A stretch of 64,000 nucleotides of DNA from Prorocentrum cordatum (Eukaryota; Sar; Dinophyceae; Prorocentrales; Prorocentraceae): assembly GCA_963575745.1 (NCBI GenBank), contig CAUYUJ010007413.1, positions 322,667 through 386,666 of the forward strand, written 5' to 3'. Under the pieces are notes generated by a model, which worked only from the letters and a program-made list of their open reading frames with translations, was not told the DNA's origin and ran no database searches. A program made the position numbers and the translations under genes. This document shows positions 30,600-40,675 of the stretch, one piece after another. Numbering within the stretch: position 1 is the first letter of the stretch; each line of letters starts with the position of its first letter.

Positions 30600-32000
30600 A
30601 GCTTCACGTTTGTTGTGCACCTTCACATTGGCCGCGCCCATGGCATTTGACATTCAAATCGTTTTCACATAGAAAGTTGAGGTTGGAGGTGGGCACTGTA
30701 TTTAGTACTATGGCTTGTAGCGCGTCGCTAGCTGTGGCGCCACCACCGACGCCAGCACCGCCGCCGACGACAGCAACACCCGAATGGTGGTTCAGTTTCT
30801 CAGGCCAATGTACGGCTAGCATTGGGTGGGTGCGCTCGCCGAACAATTTGATGGAGCCCCTTCTAGGCTTGATACTTGTCCTGAATTGATGCAGACTGGG
30901 GATGGAAGATTGGGGGCATACACTGGGGAGGGGCACTGGGGCTGGACATTGGGGGCCGACATCCGGGATGGACACTGGGAACGGACACTGTGGACAATTG
31001 AGATGCACGCGCACGCGCCGTTTGCGCGCACCGGTCCCTATTATCAGCAACGTCGGGGGGCTGCGAGTGTTTAATTTCCCTTCCTCCCCTTTCCACTTCC
31101 TCCTATTGCTCACCCCTCCTTCCTTCTCCGAACCCCCTCCACATTTCCCTCTTTCTCTCTCCATTTCTCTCTCTCTCTCTTTGTCTCTCTCCCCTCTCTG
31201 GGATTTTGCATTACTCATGGGATTGGTGAGGTCGGTCATGAGGAGTTCAAGATCATAAAGGATGATTGCATGACAACTACCTGTATGATACGTATCATTT
31301 GCGAGCAGCTCACGGTCCAGAAGGATGTGTTTTTCCAAAACGAATGTCATGTTGAAGACCATTGACGAGCTCACGGGAATCCAGGATCTTTTGGACATGT
31401 TCCAAGAACATATGTTTGGGCACATTGGTCACTACCACTGTACGTTCCGCCGTACACCAACATGTATTTAACATACGACTCCATGTCAGAGGACGTCACC
31501 TCGATCTCCACTCCCAGTGTCCACCTCCAGTGTTCATCCTCAGTGTGCGTCCTGCAACCGAAGGATTTTTTTTTGCAGTTGTGCAGGCAAGGCGTCGGGA
31601 ATTCTTGTTCGGGTGACTGCCTCCGTCTCCCTGGTGGACGACATAACAAAAATCTGGAGGATAATTGGGTTTCTGCAAATCATGCCTTCCTCCCCTCCTT
31701 CCAAGCGTCCATGCCGATCCGATCGACCCTATGCGGTATCGAATTCGGCCGGCCCGGTTCGATTCGATCCCGATATTCTGGCGATCGTGGTGTGGCCCGA
31801 TGATTCCACGGCGTTATTCTGCATCTGGCGCGGCCAATCCGAGCTCGGCCTCGATTGCGTGCCGATGCGGCCCGACCCGACGCGCACACCGATTCGATCG
31901 TTGTTTACATATTCGATGCAGATATTGGTTTCGCCTGGTTCCTCTTGCTCTCTGCACTCGTCCTCAGCTCTCGGGTGTTGCCTAAATCCGCGGACGACCT
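30600..32000. other. Non-coding stretch with decayed coding-like pieces
   Basis: Minisatellite-like GGGGACTGGG/GGACACTGGG units lie at 30900-31000 and a CTCTCTC tract at 31150-31200. Around 31225-31370 a plus frame (EVGHEEFKIIKDDC) ends in TGA and a neighbouring frame (LKTIDELTGIQDLLDMFQ) follows, suggesting a frameshifted fragment. 31690-31910 holds degenerate GATTCGATCCCGAT repeats like those at 30015-30225. Confidence 0.3.
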
Positions 32001-32012
32001 GTGTGCACCGTG

Positions 32013-32183
32013 CAGTCGAGCCGATAGTAAGGATGTGTAACATTCCCAAGGGTACCCCTGCATCCGTGCCTCCTCGGTCCATGCTTGACCACTTTCGATG
32101 GCCAGCCCCGCGCGAAAAGCCTTGACATGGGCGTACAATGGGCCTGCATCCTTACCGCGCATCCTTACTATCAGTTTTGACTG
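32013..32183. mobile_element. Small TIR element, family B (copy 1, 171 bp)
   Basis: The left end CAGTCGAGCCGATAGTAAGG and the right end (reverse complement CAGTCAAAACTGATAGTAAG) are inverted repeats of about 25 bases. They extend outward by CCGT(G/A). The interior shares AAGGGTACCC(C/T)TGCATCCGT and CCTCCTCGGTCCAT with the copy at 42759-42931. There is no coding capacity. Confidence 0.85.
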
Positions 32184-33236
32184 TACGGCGTTTCGCGTCT
32201 CCCGAGGCGCCTTCGGTCTGAGACCCATGGACGTGAACAGGTTTTGTGGACCTCGGAACCAAACAAAACTATGCACCGTTCTGCGCTGGAGGCGGGGCCT
32301 GAACGGAGCTCAGACAGTACGGTGAATGTGCATCGTTCTCGTATTGAGAGCGGTTTAGGGCCATAGTGGCCCCAGCTTTCCCAAGGTGGCGCAGATGGTT
32401 TCCAGCGAACCCTTGACCAGACCCGAAGGGCCTACTTGGATGCACTTTGGGGGTGATAAGAAGATAGGGAGGTTGTCAGCGGATGCCAGTCTGGGTCATA
32501 TCTGGCCCAACCTAGGTTATAAGTGTGCTACAACAGTCGTAGGCTGCTGCGGAGGTTTACGATCCGGGCCAAAAGTAGGCTCCGCCCACCTAGCGGAGTT
32601 ACCTGACCTCGGAAGTCATTTGGGACCTTTCTGGCCCACTTTGGAGCTAGCTTAGGTCAGCAAACAAATAACACACCGTGGCATCCACTGACAGACCCCC
32701 GCATTTTCTCTCAGCAGCCATGGCGCGAAACGCTGGGAGCACCTCGGGCCAGGGCCACTGCTGGCAACACCAAACATCGTGGGGTCGTCCCCGTCTCCGA
32801 TTCCGCCCCTCGGGACGACGGCGAGGACACGCTCGATTGGCTCGAGGGCAGCTGTAACCAGTTCATGTGCAAGTCCGACCAGCACTGCCAGGATCCGCGG
32901 CCCCCTCTCCTCTCCTCTTCCCTCCCCCTCTCAGCTTTTTGCCTCTTCGTCTCTGCTCCTCCTCCTCGCTCCTACTTCTGTTTCTCCCACGCCTCCCTCC
33001 TGCCTCCTCTTCCTCCTTCTCCCATTGCTTCTCATCCTGAAGGCCTCCTCATCCTCCTCCTCTTACTCCTCCTCCTCTCTGGTCCCCCTCTTCACTGTTC
33101 TCATTATGTCTATCCCCCCTCCCCCTGTGCTCCTCCCAGAAGGTATTCGGAGGCCTCCAGGAGACCCCCTCCCCGAAAACCACGTCCAAGTTCATCATCT
33201 GTTTTATGGTCATTATTCATCCAGTCCCTCTATTCG

Positions 33237-33525
33237 AGGAGGAGGAGGAGGAGGAGGAGGAGGAGGAGGAGGAGGAGGAGGAGGAAGGATCGCACAGCAG
33301 GATCGAGATTTTGGGGTGTGTGTGGGGGGCTCTTCCTGGGCTTCGGACCCCTATGGAAGCCTCTGGGGACCTCTTGGAACCTCTCCTCTGGCCTCTGGGG
33401 ACCTCCAGAGACCGCGAGGAAGAGGAGGAGGAGGAGGAGGAGGAGGAGGAGGAGGAGGAGGAGGAGGAGGAGGAGCAGGAGGAGGAGGAGGAGGAGGAGG
33501 AGGAGGAGGAGGAGGAGGAGACGGC
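33237..33525. repeat. Two GGA triplet tracts
   Basis: (GGA)n runs at 33237-33286 and 33418-33520 are separated by a GGGGACCTCT-type degenerate repeat. The 500-630-residue frames crossing 32.8-34.6 kb are stitched together from such tracts plus Gly/Pro/Arg-rich DNA and are not accepted as genes. Confidence 0.9.
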
Positions 33526-33829
33526 GAGGGGTGTCGGAGGGGGGGCGGTGGTGGCTACATTCTGAGCTGCTCGCCCGAGCCTTCCAGCAGCACGTGCTCT
33601 GGGGGGAGGGGAGGGATGCAGGAGAGAGGGGTACGGCGCTTCCCGCTCCCTGCTCTGCGTGCCACCTCCTGTCCTCGCTCGCTCCTGCTCCTCCTCCACG
33701 TGCCTCCTCCTCCTGCGCCTCTGCCCGGGCGCCCTCGCTCCCACAAGGCGTCACGACGCCGTGCCTTCGGCCATGTTCGCCCTCCGGGGGGCCTCACCGG
33801 GTCCCCGGGGGATCGGCATCGGACGACCT

Positions 33830-33990
33830 CTGGCGACCGATTTCTGGGGATGCCCACGCCAGGGTGCCAGGCCAGGGGATGCCCATGCCAGGCCAGGGGG
33901 ATCGACCTCTGGGGCTCGACCTCCGGGGACGCCCACGGCCCAGGCCATGTCCCCGCCAGGGTGCCTCGACCTCTGGGGATACCCGCCGCG
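33830..33990. repeat. GGGGATGCCCACGCCAGG degenerate minisatellite
   Basis: Repeated GGGGA(T/C)(G/A)CCCA(C/T)GCCAGG and CGACCTC(T/C)GGGG units in irregular tandem. Confidence 0.5.
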
Positions 33991-34028
33991 CCCGGTGGGC
34001 GGCACCCGCCGCCGCGGAGGTGCGGGTC

Positions 34029-34236
34029 TGGACGCCCGAAACGGGTGCGGAAAGAATGGGTACAATGCCCAACAGCAGTTCCTGTTCCTTCTGGACAGGA
34101 CTCGCTGTCCGCGCCGCCGCGGCCTGTGTCCATTCGAGGCAGAAGGCCGCCTGCCCAACAGCGGCCGCTGTTGGTTTGGGACAGCATTTGTTGTTGGGCA
34201 TTGTGCCCACTTTTTCCGTACCCATGTCGGGCGTCC
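34029..34236. mobile_element. Foldback element, 208 bp with about 58-bp arms
   Basis: The left arm runs TGGACGCCCGAAACGGGTGC then GGAAAGAATGGGTACAATGC. The right arm read in reverse complement gives TGGACGCCCGACATGGGTAC then GGAAAAAGTGGGCACAATGC, about 80 per cent identical. The interior contains a second hairpin around AACAGCGGCCGCTGTT. Only one copy was seen in the window. Confidence 0.8.
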
Positions 34237-34669
34237 AAAGCGGGGTGCGCTCCACGGGGTTGGGGGCGGCTCCCCGAGCGCTTCCCCTGGCCTCGGGGAG
34301 GCCGCGGGAGCCGCGCTGCGGGCGCCTCTGGCCTCTCGGGGCTCGCTTGCCGGCCGCTTGGCGTCGCTCGGACGTGTGCATGTTTCCCTCGGCGAGGACC
34401 ATCGAGGAGCATCCTTGATCATTTGGCGAAAAAACCACGCACGAAACCGAACAAAAAACACAGGAAATGGACGTCCGAGCGATGGCCAGATCCTGCCGGC
34501 CGGCCGCTAGAGAGAGAGACCCGAGCTATCCGACCCGATCACGGGTCGACGAGGATCACCCCTTCGTGGGCAACGAGAAGTTTTTTCTTTATTACAAAAG
34601 AAAAACAAAATTATGCTAACGGAGTTCCCCACATAAAGAGATTAACGATTTCGTGGGACACATTTTCTT

Positions 34670-35620
34670 GATGCCCTCCTCGCTTTGGCGGGGCCCCGCT
34701 GGAAGGGAGGAAGGGGCACGAAACCATGTAAATAGTATGGTTTTCGGATACCCTCCTCGCTCAGGCGGGGCCTCCCTGGAGAGGTGGGAGGGGCACGAAA
34801 CCATGTAAATAGTATGGTTTTCGGATACCCTCCTCGCTCAGGCGGGGCCTCCCTGGAGAGGTGGGAGGGGCACGAAACCATGTAAATAGTATGGTTTCGG
34901 ATACCCTCCTCGCTCAGGCGGGGCCTCCCTGGAGGGGTGGGAGGGGCACGAAACCATGTAAATAGTATGGTTTTCCGATACCCTCCTCGCTCAGGCGGGG
35001 CCTCCCTGGAGGGGTGGGAGGGGCACGAAACCATGTAAATAGTATGGTTTCCGATACCCTCCTCGCTCAGGCGGGGCCTCCCTGGAGGGGTGGGAGGGGC
35101 ACGAAACCATGTAAATAGTATGGTTTGCGGATACCCTCCTCGCTCAGGCGGGGCCTCCCTGGAGAGGTGGGAGGGGCACGAAACCATGTAAATAGTATGG
35201 TTTGCGGATACCCTCCTCGCTCAGGCGGGGCCTCCCTGGAGGGGTGGGAGGGGCACGAAACCATGTAAATAGTATGGTTTGCGGATACCCTCCTCGCTCA
35301 GGCGGGGCCTCCCTGGAGGGGTGGGAGGGGCACGAAACCATGTAAATAGTATGGTTTCGGATACCCTCCTCGCTCAGGCGGGGCCTCCCTGGAGAGGTGG
35401 GAGGGGCACGAAACCATGTAAATAGTATGGTTTGCGGATACCCTCCTCGCTCAGGCGGGGCCTCCCTGGAGAGGTGGGAGGGGCACGAAACCATGTAAAT
35501 AGTATGGTTTGCGGATACCCTCCTTGCTCAGGCGGGGCCTCCCTGGAGGTGTGGGAGTGGCACGAAACCATGTAAATAGTATGGTTTGCGGATACCCTCC
35601 TCGCTCAGGCGGGGCCTCTC
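34670..35620. repeat. Minisatellite, thirteen 76/77-bp units
   Basis: Units start near 34670 (diverged), 34748, 34825, 34901, 34978, 35054, 35130, 35207, 35284, 35360, 35437, 35514 and 35591. Each holds ACCCTCCTCGCTCAGGCGGG, GCCTCCCTGGAG(A/G)GGTGGGA and the stem-loop AAACCAT-GTAAATAGT-ATGGTTT. Length alternates by one T or G at the TTT(T/G)CGGATA junction. Units are over 95 per cent alike, so homogenisation is recent. The minus frames are artefacts of the repeat. A TATGG microsatellite borders it (35621-35680). Confidence 0.95.
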
Positions 35621-36072
35621 TGGTATGGTATGGTATGGTATGTGTGGTCGGAACTATGGTATGGTATGGTGTGTGTGGTAGGAATAATATTGTGCTGTAT
35701 GGAAGATGGAGCGGGAGGTGGGTGGGAAGGAGAGGGTGTTCTGGGAAAACAAGAACCCCACTCAGGATGTGGGGAAAAACAACCTCCCCAACAAACAAAG
35801 ACATGTGTACAACCAAAGGCTACAAACCAAAAATGTGTAAGGACCCCCAATCGCCCACTCATTCGAGGACGGCGTAGACATAAACTTTTGTCAAGGGCAC
35901 TACCCTGGTTTTTACAAGGCGCTGTGCGCTGAACCTCCTGTGGACTGGCAGGGTAAACCCTGCGTGATGTGCGGCGTCCTGGCGGCTCTCCAGGCTTTGA
36001 CGGTTCCCAGGAGGTTTGCAGACCCACTTGAACCCTACTTGTAACTCAGGGTGGGGCCCATCCCTTAATTTT

Positions 36073-36200
36073 GGCGCTCCGCACGGATTTCTTGAATCCG
36101 CGCTGGGCCTCTCCGGCGGCGCCTCCAGCACTGCCCCTGGCGCGCTCCGCGCGCCAGGCAGGGGGGTCAGCGCCGGTCCGAGAGATCCACGCGGACCTCC
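36073..36200. mobile_element. Foldback element family C, 128 bp
   Basis: The arms GCGCTCCGCACGGATTTCTT.. and ..GATCCACGCGGACCTCC fold back on each other around a GGCGCGCTCCGCGCGCC core hairpin. The same organisation, and much of the sequence, recur at 47087-47217 and in diverged form at 61009-61097 and 30307-30415. Confidence 0.8.
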
Positions 36201-36245
36201 GAACTTTTCTGTTTATGTCATTCTTCATTCCCCTAAGTAAGGACC

Positions 36246-36353
36246 CCCAGTCGCCCATTCATCGCCGACGGGGGCCCGATAACCCAGCCCCGCCCAGGAA
36301 CATGCCTTTTCGCCATTGGGGGCGCATCGCCGGTCGATCGGCGATGCATCACC
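36246..36353. mobile_element. Foldback element family D (GATCGCC ends)
   Basis: The left GACCCCCAGTCGCCCATTCA..CGACGGGGGCCCGAT and right CGCATCGCCGGTCGATCGGC..GATGCATC ends are inverted relatives. The same layout is seen at 38302-38424 and, reversed, at 43996-44110. Confidence 0.6.
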
Positions 36354-36479
36354 GGGGTAAGGTCGATGTTTCCCTTGTTGAGCTGGCCCCCCTATCGTTC
36401 CCCCTCCTCGCTGCATGGGCGCGACGACACGGCGAACTGTCACGTTGCCATTTTGAAGGGACTCTGCCTGTCTGTCTGT

Positions 36480-36560
36480 CCAGTGAATCCCGCTGCGGGT
36501 TCGACGCGGATTAGACGCTGACTCGGATTCGGTGCGGAGTCGACGCGGATCCGACGCGGC
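36480..36560. repeat. GACGCGGATTAGACGCTGAC degenerate short tandem repeat
   Basis: Units of (G/T)CGACGCGGAT and GACTCGGATTC in irregular tandem. They resemble the TTCGACTCAGG array at 61398. Confidence 0.4.
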
Positions 36561-37436
36561 CAGCGGTGTGACGGGATAGACACGCCCCAGAACATGAAAA
36601 ATTATCGACGGGCCAGGGCACCCCCAGCGGCGCAAAGATATTTGTTCGTCGCGCGTCGTGGCCTGGCTGCCTGAAGCCCCTCGCGAAAGGCCAAGATTTC
36701 GGGGACAAAAGCTCTGCCCTCCTCCGCCCCCTCCCAGCTCTTGGGCCTATTCGATTGTCCTCGACCGTACTCTTCGTTGTCTTCCTATTCCTCTGTGCCC
36801 CCTCGACCGTCCCCCTCCCGATCCTCCCGATCCTGCTCCTCTTCCCCCCGCCCCTCGAACTTCATCGAGCCTTCCCGATTTCTCCTCGAAATTCCTCTCC
36901 CTGCCCCTCCTCCCCCTCCTGAGGAGGGGGAGGGGGGGGGAGAGGTGGAGGTGACCAGCTCTGTGCGCTCGCGCCTCATCTGACATCCTATCCCTTCCTC
37001 CCATGCCAGGGCCCATGGCGCTGATGTTTATGTATCCGCGTACGCGTGTCAAAGCTGACCTGCGACTCCAACAGAACGACCACTTCATGTTCTGCGCAAA
37101 AGGAACAAAGGGGAGCTGCGTGCACAGGAGGAGGAGGCGGTGGGTGAGCAGGAGGATGAGCGAGAGGAAAAGGATGAGGACGAACAACAGCAGGAGAAGT
37201 TAAAGCGGACGGAGCGGGACGAACAGGAGGACCAGGGGAAGGCGGATGAGGAGGTTTGCGGGGGGCGACGAAGATGAAGAACGACTCGGATTCAGAAACG
37301 CTGCCCGCGCTGGGGCGAGACGAACAGCAGCAACAGGAGTTGGAATGGAAGGAGCGGGAGGAGCAGGAGGACCAGGGGAAGGCGGAGAACTGGAAAAGAG
37401 GGGGGGGGATCGGGGAAGGCGGGGGGGAGGGGAAGG

Positions 37437-37620
37437 CGGGGGGGAGGAGGAGGAGGAGGAGGAGGAGGAGGAGGAGGAGGAGGAGGAGGAGGAGGAGGAG
37501 GAGGAGGAGGAGGAGGAGGAGGAGGAGGAGGAGGAGGAGGAGGAGGAGGAGGAGGAGGAGGAGAGAGGAGGAGGAGAGGAGAGGAGGAGGAGGAGAAGGA
37601 GGAGGAGGAGGAGGAGGAAC
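37437..37620. repeat. GGA triplet tract, about 180 bp
   Basis: Almost pure (GGA)n, with scattered GAGAGGA interruptions after 37560. Flanking 37000-37436 is purine-rich and repeats GGAGGACCAGGGGAAGGCGG twice (37225 and 37365). Confidence 0.95.
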
Positions 37621-37910
37621 ATGCAAGACTCGGATCGAGACACGTGGCCCGCGCTAGGGCGGGAGCGCCAGTCTGACCGGCGGGAGCGAAGCGCCAATCC
37701 GAAGATAGAGGCCACGTTGTAGCGGAAGCACCCTTTTGAAACACCGAACATGAGCGGGTTGCAAAGCAACTTTGCTACAAAACAACATGTGAAATCTTGA
37801 ACGTAAACTCAGCGCAAGGAAGGAGAGTAGAATTCAGGGGAGAAGGAGAGTAGCATTCACATCGCTCATCTGTGGAGGGAGGAATGAAGCATCGAGGAGG
37901 AGGATCAGGG

Positions 37911-38280
37911 AAGAGGCGGAGGAGGAGGAGGAGGAGGAGGAGGAGGAGGAGGCGGAGGAGGAGGAGGAGGAGGAGGAGGAGGAGGGCCTTCCCCCCCCTC
38001 CTCGATTCTCCTCCTCCTCCTCCTCTCCTCCTCACCTCCTTCGATGTCCCCCCCCCCCCCCCCGGGCCCTGGCCACCCCTCGGAGGGCGCCGGCCGGGCC
38101 CCCCCCGGGGGGGGGGCCCGGCGCCCGTGGAGCCGCGCGGTGCGTCGGCGCCGCCGTCGCGCGTCGAGTGCTCCTCCTCCTCCTCCTCCTCCTCCTCCTC
38201 CTCCCCTCCTCCTCCTCCTCCTCCTCCTCCTCTCCTCCTCCTCCTCCTCCTCCTCCTCCTCCTCCTCCTCACTCCTCCTC
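37911..38280. repeat. GGA tract and CTC tract in inverted arrangement
   Basis: (GGA)n at 37911-37985 is followed by (CCT)n blocks at 38000-38040 and 38170-38280, with C/G homopolymers (38047-38062, 38101-38117) between. The halves could pair into a large hairpin. Confidence 0.9.
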
Positions 38281-38301
38281 ACTCCTCGGCCTTCTCAGGG
38301 G

Positions 38302-38424
38302 GGACGCATCGACCCCCGATCGCCTACTGATCGCCAACAGGGGGCCCGATGCCCCATCTTGCCTTGGGAGCGTGCGGATTCGCCACCGAGGGCCTGTCGC
38401 CGATCTATCGGCGATGCGTCGTGT
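38302..38424. mobile_element. Foldback element family D, second copy
   Basis: The left GACCCCCGATCGCC..GATCGCCAACAGGGGGCCC and right GAGGGCCTGTCGCCGATCTA..TCGGCGATGCGTC ends are inverted relatives of each other and of 36246-36353. Confidence 0.65.
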
Positions 38425-38581
38425 CAATCCCATTGCGAGGTCCCCCACCTTGAGCTGGTCCCCCCTTCTGTTGCCCTTCTCGGGAGCCTCGATTCGGGGG
38501 TCAATGCGGACGGGGGTCGACCAGAGCGCCGGATCTGGCAGGATCTGCAGGGCCAGGGTCGCATTGACCCGGGCTTGGGCG

Positions 38582-38660
38582 CAGGATCCTGCAGGATCCT
38601 GCAGGATCCTTCGCATTGACCCGGGTTTGGGCGCAGGATCTTGGAGGATTCTGCAAGGCC
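38582..38660. repeat. GGATCCTGCA tandem repeat
   Basis: Three perfect and two degenerate copies of the decamer GGATCCTGCA (itself near-palindromic), followed by GACCCGGG(T/C)TTGGGC units. Confidence 0.7.
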
Positions 38661-38807
38661 TGGCTGACCCAGGTCTGGGCTGACCCGGGTCAGAAGATCC
38701 CCGATCTTCATTGTTTCAGGTGCCCGTCCGATGGGCCCCCTGGACGGTGTGGTGACCACACCGCGTGGTGAGCCAGGGGGGGATTCTGGGCTTCCGGGCG
38801 TTCTTCG

Positions 38808-38925
38808 GACGGGGCCAGGTCGAGGATCCATTCGTTCCAGAGCATTCCGAAACCGATGCATCCTCCAGAGCTGCCGGATCCCAGAGATCCTCGATTGATC
38901 CTCACCCGAATTTGTTCTCGCCCTC
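38808..38925. repeat. Dispersed repeat, shared with 42232-42365
   Basis: Both copies share CGGGGCCAGG(T/A)CGAGGAT at one end and CAGAGCTGCCGGATCCCAGA then CATCCTCACCCGA-type sequence at the other. Confidence 0.65.
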
Positions 38926-39275
38926 GGAGGGAGGGGAAGCCACACCAACACCACCAGGGGGTCCACCTCCAGAGAGCAGGTCCACGATGCCTCCCCGAGC
39001 CGGAGGCTGGGGACGTCTCGAGAGAGAGCGGGGGGACCACACCACCGGGGACACCCCCAATTGCCTCCCCTCCTGGTTGTGTTGCTTCCTTCCCTTGCCC
39101 GACGCATCGCCGCTGCCCTGCTGCTGTGCTCCGCATCGCCCGAGGCTCGTGCAGTTATGGTCGCTCTGCCGCGGGGGGGCGAGAGCCTCGGCTCATTCCT
39201 GAGACGGCTTCCGCTCTGCGTGCCCCCCTTGCCTCCTCGCGTCTCCTCGCCCTGGTGGTGTGGGTGTCTCAGGAG

Positions 39276-39420
39276 GAAAAGAGACACACAGACACAATTA
39301 ATCCTCGATTCCCCAGAGAATATGGGAAAATATGGGAAGTGGAGGGGGGAAGACAGAAACATATGGGGAAATATGGGGAATCGTTGATTTGTGTGTGTAT
39401 TCATTTGTGTGTCCTGGGGC
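39276..39420. mobile_element. Foldback element family E (GTCGATTCCCCA), copy 1
   Basis: The left part (GACACACAGACACAATTAAT, CGATTCCCCAGAGAATATGG) and the right part (GGAAATATGGGGAATCG, GATTTGTGTGTGTATTC) are inverted copies. Further copies lie at 47533-47680 and 54095-54250. Confidence 0.8.
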
Positions 39421-39593
39421 CCCTTCAGTGTCGCCTTTCGTTGCTCCTTTGCCCTGGCTTCGCTGCGGGCTCCCGGGCCTCGGGAGTCCGCCTCGCCGCG
39501 GAGGTGCGTGCAGGCAGTGGCGCCTCGCCGAGGGGGCGTGTCGCGGGGGTGTCCTGGGGGCCCGGGCCGCGGCCCGGAAACCGAACCTTCGGC

Positions 39594-39712
39594 TCCTCCT
39601 CCTCCTCCTCCTTCTCCTCTCTCCTCCTCCTCCTCCTCCTCCTCTCTCCTCCTCCTCCTCCTCCTCCCTCCCCCTCCTCCTCCTCCTCCTCCTCCTCCTC
39701 CTCCTCCTCGGT
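39594..39712. repeat. CTC triplet tract
   Basis: (CTC)n with a few TCTC interruptions. Confidence 0.95.
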
Positions 39713-39764
39713 GTGGCGAGGCAGTGGGGATTCCCCGATCCCCCTTGTGTCGGAAGTTGATAGG

Positions 39765-39900
39765 CCTATTAGCGAACTGGCCGTTTTCGGTTCGCGAGAG
39801 GGCGTCGAGGCCGTTATGTTTGCGGGTCCAGGTCCGTCGGTGTTGGTCCTGGGCTGTGTGTCACTAAAGGGTGGTTTACTACAGGGAGGTTTGTCCACTA
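39765..39900 (+). repeat. Dispersed repeat family F, copy 1
   Basis: It shares TTAG(C/T)GAA, CCGTTTTCG, GAGAGGGCG, GGCCGTTAT and CACTAAA..TTTACTA blocks in the same order with 42385-42525. A short related piece (GGTTTACTACATTCAAG, GGGGCCGTTTTGCTAA) occurs at 29690. Confidence 0.65.
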
Positions 39901-40236
39901 ACGATTGTGATCGTTTTCGTAATCATTCCCCTTCCCCTGCAAGGAGTAGATCTTGGGCGCCTGTGTCGAGCAGGTGGAGTCTCCCCCATAGGATGCACTG
40001 CTGCAAACGGTCGCATTAAGCAGAGGTCCAGAGCCAGACCCCCCTCCCCCCCTTTCCGCCCAATGGCGAAACGCCGAATAAGAAAACGTTGACCTTCGTG
40101 TCATTAAGAAATCACGACGCGCGTTTTTTTTGTGTGTGTCGTTGTCTTCGCCCTCTTGGAGGCGCTCACCAGGCCTCCTGACGGTCCGAGAACGGCTCAG
40201 GATGGAAAGCAGGTCCCGGGGCAAGGGGCCGTGGCA

Positions 40237-40398
40237 GCCAGTAGGGGGCCACATGCGAACCCTACCCCTACCCCCACCACTTCTGAGGGGGAGGGTGGGG
40301 TTCACTTCGCTCGGGAGCTCCCGAACGAAGTGCACCCCACCCTCACCCTCAGAAAACGTGGGAGGTAGGGGTAGGGTTCGCATGTGGCCACCTAGCCA
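40237..40398. mobile_element. Near-perfect 160-bp palindrome (foldback element)
   Basis: The outer arms GGCCACATGCGAACCCTACC (40247) and GGTAGGGGTAGGGTTCGCAT..GTGGCC (ending 40389) are exact complements. The inner arms (CTGAGGG..GAGGGTGGGGTTCACTTCG and CGAAGTGCACCCCACCCTCA) pair with few mismatches, meeting at GGGAGCTCCC. The low divergence implies a recent origin or active gene conversion. Confidence 0.93.
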
Positions 40399-40675
40399 GG
40401 ATCGGTGCCATAACAAACATCACGACGTCGGGGACGTCTGGGACGTCTGCGGCCGCTGCGGATTTGGGGGCTCCCAGGTCGCCCTCCGGGGACGTCTCGG
40501 GCCGCTGGGGCTCCCCAGGCCGCTCGCCTCTTGAGAAGCAGGGGTGCCTCTAAGAGAAGCCTTCCCCTTTCCCCCCTTGCCCCCCCTTCCTGCCCCCCTC
40601 CCCCTGCCCCCCTTCTTCGGCGAGCGGTGAGGGACACGGGGTCTCGAGGGTTCCTCGTGGGAGGGGGGCGAGGAA

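Noticed and set aside
30604-31425. 273-codon minus frame
   Set aside because: It crosses GA-rich simple sequence and GGGAC minisatellite. Only its first 70 codons look normal, and the plus strand is at least as coding-like there.
32779-34671. 630- and 517-codon plus frames
   Set aside because: They are open only because GGA and CCT tracts and GC-rich minisatellites lack stops. Composition is poly-Gly/Arg/Pro/Ser and changes with each repeat type.
34670-35620. CRISPR-like array of regular repeats
   Set aside because: Repeat and spacer cannot be separated: the entire 76/77-bp unit is conserved, there are no unique spacers, and the context is eukaryotic.
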